From Omnitrophica WOR_2 bacterium RBG_13_41_10 (GTDB taxonomy: Bacteria > Omnitrophota > Gorgyraeia > Gygaellales > Profunditerraquicolaceae), in NCBI GenBank assembly GCA_001805465.1, contig MHGH01000021.1:76468-88763 (forward strand): a DNA stretch of 12,296 bases, read 5' to 3'. Positions 1-4,788 of the stretch are shown one piece after another. Under the pieces are notes generated by a model. It was not told the DNA's origin. It searched no databases and saw only the letters and a list, made by a program, of their open reading frames with translations. The first letter of the stretch is position 1, and every line of letters starts with the position of its first letter. Made by a program: the position numbers and the translations under genes.

Positions 1-307
1 ATAAAACGCTGTTATGTAAAATAACGGCTCTCTCTCCTATTTTATATAAACAGCCTCTCGCTAAAATATTTTGTTTAGCCAAAGGGCTTGGAGGATTGTA
101 TCTGACAACGGATGCTTTGTTAACTTTAATAGCAAACTTATGGACTTCATTATAAATCTCCAAGTACGCCCCAAATACATTGGGATTTAGTTTAACGAAT
201 CCTTTTGCGCCAAATATTTTTCCTCGTTTGTAACCTTCTTTAAATCCCTTTTTGAAACCATATTTCAAACCTTGTATATATAACTGCTTAGAAATAAATT
301 TTAGCAT
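1..307 (-). CDS. Unrecognised protein, N-terminal part, cut by left window edge
   Basis: This reading frame starts at ATG 307-305 and stays open for 102 codons to the left edge, so the C-terminus lies outside the window. I do not recognise the family. Residues 13-33 carry glycine at every fourth position (G13, 17, 21, 25, 29, 33) among Lys, Phe and Tyr, forming a basic GxxxG ladder. The last visible residues read I-G-E-R-A-V then I-L-H-N-S-V, which fits two turns of the hexapeptide pattern of left-handed beta-helix acyltransferases. That would make it an acetyl- or acyltransferase, but two turns are thin evidence. No clear Shine-Dalgarno sequence precedes the ATG. It lies downstream of murJ in the same orientation, separated by a large foldback element, so co-transcription is uncertain. 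The frame is supported by ordinary amino-acid composition and the absence of stops. Confidence 0.55.
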   Translation of the reverse strand, partial: MLKFISKQLYIQGLKYGFKKGFKEGYKRGKIFGAKGFVKLNPNVFGAYLEIYNEVHKFAIKVNKASVVRYNPPSPLAKQNILARGCLYKIGERAVILHNSVL

Positions 308-349
308 GTTTTATTTTCTATGGTTCACTTCAACTTAAAGCTTAAAGCG

Positions 350-620
350 TTTTTGCGGGTGACTTGGCTTGCACCTTCCCTAATAGGATAGGCAAGTGCC
401 GCCCTTCTGGGCGGGTTTTGAGCAGGGCTTGAAAAGATTTTATGCGTTTCGCTTGGAGCGTGCATTAGAAATTTTTTGGCAAAAGTGCACAAGGGATTAC
501 GGCGAACGGAGGATAGTGCTCCCGTGTAAGGTCTCTCCGAGAGAGAGCCGTAAACCGTAGTGCACGGCAAAAAATTTCAGCACGCGAAAAGCGAAACCAT
601 AAAAGCAGAACCCGCAAAAA
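350..620. repeat. 271-bp imperfect foldback (inverted-repeat) element
   Basis: The gap between murJ and the left-edge gene (308-626) holds one large inverted repeat and no convincing gene. The ends match perfectly over 11 bp (350-360 with 610-620, TTTTTGCGGGT). Further inverted blocks follow in the same nested order: TTTTATG 438-444 with 598-604, GTTTCGCTT 446-454 with 589-597, GCGTGC 458-463 with 580-585, GAAATTTTTTG 468-478 with 568-578, GTGCAC 485-490 with 560-565, and TTACGGC 497-503 with 547-553. The left arm also contains a perfect local hairpin, CCGCCC TTCT GGGCGG (399-414). Such architecture fits a MITE-like or REP-like element, or a structured RNA at the murJ 3' end. No transposase or clear target-site duplication was seen. 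Copy number cannot be judged from one window. Confidence 0.75.
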
Positions 621-626
621 ATCATA

Positions 627-2240
627 TTAGGCCTTTCTTCTGCGCACCCACTGCCACAATTCCTGCACTTCAGAAATCCTAAAAATAAAACAAAAAGCGA
701 TATAGGAAACTAATCCGGATAAAATAGTCAGGCCTAGGATTAATAGTTTAGTGATGCCGCTATTAGCTAAACCAGAAAATTTGTTCCAGACTAACAAACA
801 GACTATCCCCATACATAAACCTGCTACCAAGATACGTAAAAACGATAGGATTATCGGCCTGATATCAAATTTAGCAATGCGGGGTTTGAGACGAACGAAT
901 AAAATTATGCAGGCAATTGTGCCGGAGATCGAGGTTGCTAATGCTAACCCGCTTAACTTCATAGGAAAGATTAAAATCGTATTTAATATTATATTTAAAA
1001 TAAATGACAAAAACGATACCTTAGTAGGGGTAACGGTATCTTTGAGGGCAAAGAAACACGACTGCAGTATTTTGTTTAATCCGTAGCTGGATAAACCTAT
1101 ACTGTAAAAGAACAAGGCATTGGCCGTCATATTGGTAGAGTAGGAGTCAAACCTGCCTCCTCCAAATAAGCTAGCGATAATAGGTTTTGCCAAAACCATA
1201 AAACCGATGGAAGTGGGTAACATTACCAAAAATATCGCCCGCAGGCCAAAGGAAAGCGTATTTTTTAAATTATGGTGGGCATCCTCTAAAACCTGTGTAG
1301 AAAAAGTAGGCAATATCGCTTGAGAAAGGGCATTGCTAAAAATCCCCACAGGAAACTGGATTAACCTGTAAGCAAAATATAAGGCAGCAACTCCTCCTTC
1401 TCCGACTATAAAAGCCAGAGAGCCAAAAATAGAGTCTACAATATTATTGAGCTGATAAATAGCAGAGCTAAAAAGCCGTGGCAGCATCAATAAGCCAATG
1501 GTTTTTGCCGCCGGATGTTTAAACCCCGTTAGAAATTTTGCTATACCTCTTTGCTTAGACGATATTTCTAACGGGGTAAAACGCCTGAATAACTTTAACC
1601 TAAATCCTTTTCTGTAGAGGACCGGAATCTGTATTGCTAATTGTAAGACCCCTCCGACTAAGACGCCCAGGGCCAGACCCTTTATCTCTTCTCCAAAAAC
1701 AAGGGCAAAAACAATTATAGAAATATTTAAAAGACAGGGCGCAAAAGCAGGAACCGCAAAATGTTTTAGAGAATTAAGTATCCCCATGGCATATGCTGCC
1801 AGGCCAATTAAGAGGATATAAGGAAAGATGATGCGGTTTAATCTTATAGTAGTCTCTAATTTATAAGGGTCGCTGATAAAACCTGGAGCGACAATTCTGA
1901 CGATTATCGGGGATAAAACTATCCCTAATATTGTAATCGCCATCAATATTACCAGAAGCAAATTTAAGACTACGTTGGCAAGCTCCCAGAATTCGTCTTT
2001 GCTGTGCTTAGTGTTATATTCGCTAAATACCGGCACCAGGGCGGCGTTACTAGCCCCTTCGCCTACGACATCACGCAAAAGATTGGGGATGCGAAAGGCG
2101 ATTACAAAAGCCTGGGCATAAACATAGATGCCGAATAACCTGGCAATGACGATATCGCGGATAAACCCTAATATCCGGGAACAAAGAGTGGCAAAACCTA
2201 TTAAGGTAGCAGAACGCAGGACAGATTTGTTTGTTGACAT
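627..2240 (-). CDS. murJ: MurJ/MviN lipid II flippase
   Basis: This is a polytopic inner-membrane protein of the MOP superfamily that moves lipid II to the periplasmic face for peptidoglycan synthesis. The 537-residue length is close to the usual 500-550. The N-terminus shows the MviN signature: SRILGFIRDIVIARLFG (about 21-37), then FRIPNLLRDVVGEGA (49-63). Later segments such as LPRLFSSAIYQLNNIVDS (253-270) and YRLIQFPVGIFSNALSQAILP (291-311) are also typical. Hydrophobic segments repeat through the whole protein, consistent with 14 helices. The oddity is an extra stretch of about 19 residues at 222-240, encoded by an inverted repeat and sitting in the cytoplasmic loop before KHPAAKTIGLLMLP. 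The start ATG lacks an obvious Shine-Dalgarno sequence. It diverges from rpsT across 58 bp, and the rpsT -35 box overlaps its first codons. Confidence 0.95.
   Translation of the reverse strand: MSTNKSVLRSATLIGFATLCSRILGFIRDIVIARLFGIYVYAQAFVIAFRIPNLLRDVVGEGASNAALVPVFSEYNTKHSKDEFWELANVVLNLLLVILMAITILGIVLSPIIVRIVAPGFISDPYKLETTIRLNRIIFPYILLIGLAAYAMGILNSLKHFAVPAFAPCLLNISIIVFALVFGEEIKGLALGVLVGGVLQLAIQIPVLYRKGFRLKLFRRFTPLEISSKQRGIAKFLTGFKHPAAKTIGLLMLPRLFSSAIYQLNNIVDSIFGSLAFIVGEGGVAALYFAYRLIQFPVGIFSNALSQAILPTFSTQVLEDAHHNLKNTLSFGLRAIFLVMLPTSIGFMVLAKPIIASLFGGGRFDSYSTNMTANALFFYSIGLSSYGLNKILQSCFFALKDTVTPTKVSFLSFILNIILNTILIFPMKLSGLALATSISGTIACIILFVRLKPRIAKFDIRPIILSFLRILVAGLCMGIVCLLVWNKFSGLANSGITKLLILGLTILSGLVSYIAFCFIFRISEVQELWQWVRRRKA
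1523..1577. repeat. Inverted repeat forming an in-frame insertion in murJ
   Basis: Two 14-bp arms, ACCCCGTTAGAAAT (1523-1536) and ATTTCTAACGGGGT (1564-1577), are perfect reverse complements around a 27-nt centre. They encode the ends of an extra peptide of MurJ, T-P-L-E-I at residues 222-226 and F-L-T-G-F at 236-240. From family knowledge, the preceding Phe and the following K-H-P-A-A normally sit close together. The repeat spans 55 bp. With the AA found on both flanks (1521-1522 and 1578-1579), a 57-bp insertion, which is 19 codons, would explain the preserved frame. This resembles palindromic elements that insert in frame into genes, as in Rickettsia. Confidence 0.7.
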
Positions 2241-2262
2241 GGTAGTTTAATTATGGTATTAA
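2234..2262 (+). promoter_or_regulatory. Sigma70-type promoter for rpsT
   Basis: A perfect -35 TTGACA (2234-2239) is followed after exactly 17 bp by TATTAA (2257-2262), a partial -10 match. A start near 2269 would give a leader of about 30 nt ending in a strong AGGAGG (2289-2294) ahead of the rpsT ATG. The -35 box lies over the first codons of murJ on the other strand, so the two divergent genes could interfere with each other. Confidence 0.55.
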
Positions 2263-2298
2263 TATAACACTTTATTTATTCTCAGAAAAGGAGGAAGC

Positions 2299-2577
2299 AT
2301 GCCCAGGCATAGAAGCGCCGTAAAAAGACAACGCGTAGACAAAAAAAAGCGCATAAAAAATTTGAAGGTACAACAGCCGCTTAAGAAAACAATTAAAAAA
2401 TTTCAGGAGTTGTTATCTGCGAAGAATCTTGAAGAAGCTAAGACCATCTTAAAAAAAATCTATTCTTTGTTGGATAAGGCGGGGAAAAAACATATTATCC
2501 ACCCTAACACTGCCAACCGAAAAAAATCCCGCTTAACCAAAAGCCTGCATAGAGCTACTCATTCAAAGGCAACATAA
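2299..2577 (+). CDS. rpsT: Small ribosomal subunit protein S20 (bS20)
   Basis: This is a 92-residue, highly basic ribosomal protein that binds 16S rRNA early in 30S assembly. The N-terminus M-P-R-H-R-S-A-V-K-R and the C-terminal motif around residues 66-80 (IIHPNTANRKKSRLTK) are diagnostic of S20, and the length is typical. The start is fixed by AGGAGG at 2289-2294, with four bases between it and the ATG. It is the only plus-strand gene in the window and has its own promoter. Its 3' end overlaps the 3' end of holA by 15 bp, so any terminator must lie inside holA. S20 can be autoregulated in other bacteria, but nothing in the short leader shows that here. Confidence 0.97.
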   Translation: MPRHRSAVKRQRVDKKKRIKNLKVQQPLKKTIKKFQELLSAKNLEEAKTILKKIYSLLDKAGKKHIIHPNTANRKKSRLTKSLHRATHSKAT

Positions 2578-3231
2578 TTTCACTATAAGTTTCTCTAAAG
2601 CAAAATCGGCCTTTAGTTTTCCTGTCTTGATATCAATATCGCAATTCAGCAGGTGTTTTAATTTCTTCCTTTTCTCTAAAGGGTCTTTAGTATACTTTTG
2701 CCAGCTATATCTTAAGCCGCCGAGTATCCGTTCCGGTTTTTCTCCGTTTCTATAAAGCTGATTGAGTATGCGTAAGGCATACTCTGGTTTTTTTAAATCT
2801 ATTTGGCGGGCGAGCATAAATGAATCTACCCCTTTGGGTTCTTCTCTAAAACGGATAACCTGGGCATATCTGGCTAAGTTATCAATGAATTCCCCCAGTT
2901 TCTCTTCTCTATCGTAGCCTGCAGAAGTTATATCTAAGACCAAAAGCACCCGGGAAAACGGTTTTTTGATATATCTAAGCATAAAATCCCTGATTTCTTC
3001 TTTTAAATCTTGGGCATTTTTTATAACAATTATTCTTTTGGGGGATTTAAAAGGGAAAAAGAGTAATCTTTCCTGGAGTTGTTTGAGGTTAAAATCTTTG
3101 GCGTATAGCGTATCGAAACTAAATTGCTCTATTCCTTTACTTAAAAACTCTTCTTTTATTTTCTTAAGTCTTGCCTCTTTAGATATACTGTCCTGGCCAA
3201 TAAATAAATATACGCTACTGGCCTTTACCAT
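2563..3231 (-). CDS. holA: DNA polymerase III delta subunit, compact form
   Basis: HolA is the clamp-loader subunit that opens the beta sliding clamp. At 222 residues this protein is well below the usual 320-350. The N-terminal domain is recognisable: YLFIGQD (8-14), SKEARLKKIKEEFL (17-30), the LQERLLFFPFKSPKRIIVIK region (52-71) and a hydrophobic VLLVLD strand (95-100). The C-terminal helical domain is also present, with YALRILNQLYRNGEKPERILGGLRYSW (151-177) and IKTGKLKADFALEKL (201-215). What seems missing is the middle helical domain (the AAA+ lid), because residue 135 passes almost directly into the C-terminal domain. The start ATG overlaps the lptE stop by 7 bp, implying translational coupling. 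The location next to lptE and rpsT is conserved in many bacteria and supports the call. Confidence 0.85.
   Translation of the reverse strand: MVKASSVYLFIGQDSISKEARLKKIKEEFLSKGIEQFSFDTLYAKDFNLKQLQERLLFFPFKSPKRIIVIKNAQDLKEEIRDFMLRYIKKPFSRVLLVLDITSAGYDREEKLGEFIDNLARYAQVIRFREEPKGVDSFMLARQIDLKKPEYALRILNQLYRNGEKPERILGGLRYSWQKYTKDPLEKRKKLKHLLNCDIDIKTGKLKADFALEKLIVKLCCL
2595..2620 (+). terminator. Weak candidate terminator for rpsT inside holA
   Basis: Eighteen bases after the rpsT stop codon, CTAAAG (2595-2600) and CTTTAG (2611-2616) form a 6-bp stem with a 10-nt loop followed by four T. The stem is AT-rich and short, so efficiency is doubtful. It lies within holA coding sequence on the opposite strand. 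Confidence 0.3.
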
Positions 3232-3770
3232 TGTTCAACAGTTCGTTCCACAATTCTGCGCGCTAAATCGGTGATAGCGTCGTTTATTGCAGTGGTTTCA
3301 GATTTTTGCGCAGAACCGGTGGTAAAATACGTGGTTTCGCCGGTAAAGCTGCTTTCTTGCCAGACTAATTTATTTTCCTTATTATCCCATAGGGTAATGT
3401 TAACTACCATATTAATCCGGTATTCCTCTACGTCGTCGGTAGAAGTATACCTTAGAGGGTCTCTACGGAATTCTATTAGTTCGCCTTTTAAGGTTAAATC
3501 CGCGGATTCTTCCTTTACGGGCTTAAGATTACCGTCAAAAAGGAATTTGTCTATTACCGCCCTGGTAATATCCGAATCCAACAAGGGCTTATAAACTTTG
3601 TATTTAGTAGCAGCTTCGTTTTCATTGGTAATATCTATCTTATTCACAAACTGCGGTATATATATAGTTTGGAATTTATTTGTAATCAGGGAGCGGGAAG
3701 TATAGCCGCAACCTATAACGCACAGTACACAATACATAATACACAGTACATGAAATATATTCTTTTTCAT
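3225..3770 (-). CDS. lptE: LptE-like LPS-assembly lipoprotein
   Basis: This 181-residue protein matches LptE (RlpB), the outer-membrane lipoprotein that plugs the LptD barrel during LPS export. It has a lipoprotein signal peptide with lipobox V-I-G-C, giving a lipidated Cys21 followed by GYTSRS, typical of the family. The mature part contains IYIPQFVN (about 36-43), a DITRAVIDKFLFDG helix (67-80) and an ADLTLKGELIEFRRDPLRY strand region, as in LptE. The sequence is weakly conserved, but position between a BamD-like gene and holA agrees with leuS-lptE-holA neighbourhoods elsewhere. It overlaps the upstream gene by ATGA (4 bp) and holA by 7 bp, so the three are probably one operon. Oddly, the hydrophobic core of the signal peptide (residues 7-17) is encoded by a heptanucleotide tandem repeat. 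Confidence 0.82.
   Translation of the reverse strand: MKKNIFHVLCIMYCVLCVIGCGYTSRSLITNKFQTIYIPQFVNKIDITNENEAATKYKVYKPLLDSDITRAVIDKFLFDGNLKPVKEESADLTLKGELIEFRRDPLRYTSTDDVEEYRINMVVNITLWDNKENKLVWQESSFTGETTYFTTGSAQKSETTAINDAITDLARRIVERTVEQW
3722..3749. repeat. Heptanucleotide array, four units, in lptE signal-peptide region
   Basis: Four consecutive 7-bp units are seen on the plus strand: ACAGTAC, ACAATAC, ATAATAC, ACAGTAC. They encode most of the hydrophobic core of the LptE signal peptide (V-L-C-I-M-Y-C-V-L). Two arrays of the same period and the same unit number with a GTAC core lie in leuS. Confidence 0.8.
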
Positions 3771-4714
3771 TTTTTCTTAGTATTATCCAATACCTGGATT
3801 CTTTCTAGCGCCTTTGCTGCCCATTTACTATTAGAGTAATTTTGGATTACATCATTATAATAAAGCCGGGCAGAAGAATATGCTTTTTGTTTTTCGTAGA
3901 ACATGGCTATATTATAATTATTTTCCGCTTCTTTTTCATTTAATTTGGCGATATTTTCTTCGGCTTCGCGGCTGAGCACTGCATCGGGATGCTCCTTGAC
4001 AAATTCCTGGAATTTCTCCTTAGCTTCTTTAGTTGCCCCTTGATCATAATAAGGGCCGCGGGATAAAGCCGCGCGGGAGGAGGCAATTTGGAATTTTGCA
4101 GCTTCTATCCACTCACTATCCGGATAATTACTGATTACCTTGTTAAAGGCCTCTTCTGCCTCATAGTATCGGCTGAGGCTCTTTAAAACCAACCCTAGTT
4201 TATACTGCGCGCTGGCAGCCAAAGGGCCGTAGGTAGAATTCTCAATAACCTTAGAGAATATTTCTATCGCCGGATTATCCACAGGAAGCGTCATCCCCAT
4301 GGCCTTACGTTTTTCCCCTGCCATAAAGATTTCGGCTATCTTATATTCGCGTTCAATAATTTGCGGGATCCTCTCTGAAAAAGGATATTTATCAATAACC
4401 TTCTGATAATCTAGGTATGCGCCGTAATAATTACCTTCTGCGTCCTCTGCGGCACCAAGATAATATTGGCTTTCCGCTGCCTCAAAGGCCTTAGGATAGT
4501 GTTTCAGCACCTTCTTAAATTCTAGCTTGGCATCCTTATAATTTTTAATATCATAAAGGCTCTTGGCAAAATCAAATTGTTCCTTAGGGGTAGGTTTTAC
4601 TGCCCGCTTGGGGTTTACCCACTTATTGGTCTTGGGAGTCCAGATCCAATAGGGATAGGCCTGGCTAACCGATAAGCTAAGGAAAATGATAAAGATTAGT
4701 ATGGTGCGTCTCAT
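3767..4714 (-). CDS. bamD: BamD-like outer-membrane assembly TPR protein
   Basis: This 315-residue exported TPR protein resembles BamD/YfiO, the helical component of the BAM complex that folds outer-membrane barrels. A signal peptide occupies residues 1-19 (hydrophobic LIFIIFLSLSV, then SQA before YPYW). TPR-type helical pairs are visible at about 46-73, 82-110, 168-197, 204-243 and 264-293, with the usual aromatic and Ala spacing and H/N/K-Y-P turns. Classical BamD is a lipoprotein, but here there is no Cys after the signal peptide, so it is either soluble in the periplasm or anchored by partners. The mature start is rich in Trp and Lys (WIWTPKTNKWVNP). It could instead be a YbgF/CpoB-like or generic periplasmic TPR protein. 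It overlaps lptE by 4 bp, and a possible promoter lies directly upstream. Confidence 0.72.
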   Translation of the reverse strand: MRRTILIFIIFLSLSVSQAYPYWIWTPKTNKWVNPKRAVKPTPKEQFDFAKSLYDIKNYKDAKLEFKKVLKHYPKAFEAAESQYYLGAAEDAEGNYYGAYLDYQKVIDKYPFSERIPQIIEREYKIAEIFMAGEKRKAMGMTLPVDNPAIEIFSKVIENSTYGPLAASAQYKLGLVLKSLSRYYEAEEAFNKVISNYPDSEWIEAAKFQIASSRAALSRGPYYDQGATKEAKEKFQEFVKEHPDAVLSREAEENIAKLNEKEAENNYNIAMFYEKQKAYSSARLYYNDVIQNYSNSKWAAKALERIQVLDNTKKK

Positions 4715-4724
4715 AATATAATCT

Positions 4725-4753
4725 AAATTAACACAGTTAAATTATTTTGTCAA
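4725..4753 (-). promoter_or_regulatory. Candidate promoter for the bamD-lptE-holA operon
   Basis: On the minus strand a perfect TTGACA (4753-4748) is followed after 17 bp by TAATTT (4730-4725), a poor -10 match. Transcription would begin only a few bases before the ATG at 4714, so the mRNA would be nearly leaderless. No Shine-Dalgarno sequence is visible upstream of that ATG, which agrees with this. Confidence 0.4.
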
Positions 4754-4788
4754 AGGAAATACACTCGGCATAGTGGCTACAGCAGGGC

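Noticed and set aside
325..570. 81-codon minus-strand open frame in the gap left of murJ
   Set aside because: It lies almost wholly in the foldback element, its composition follows the repeat arms, and no ribosome binding site or family resemblance is visible.
751..1086. 111-codon plus-strand open frame within murJ
   Set aside because: It is a shadow of the murJ membrane-helix coding on the other strand, with no ribosome site and no recognisable motif.
4742..4788. Possible terminator between the GH94 gene and bamD
   Set aside because: Only weak, interrupted pairing around GGCCCTGC and no T run; not enough to call.
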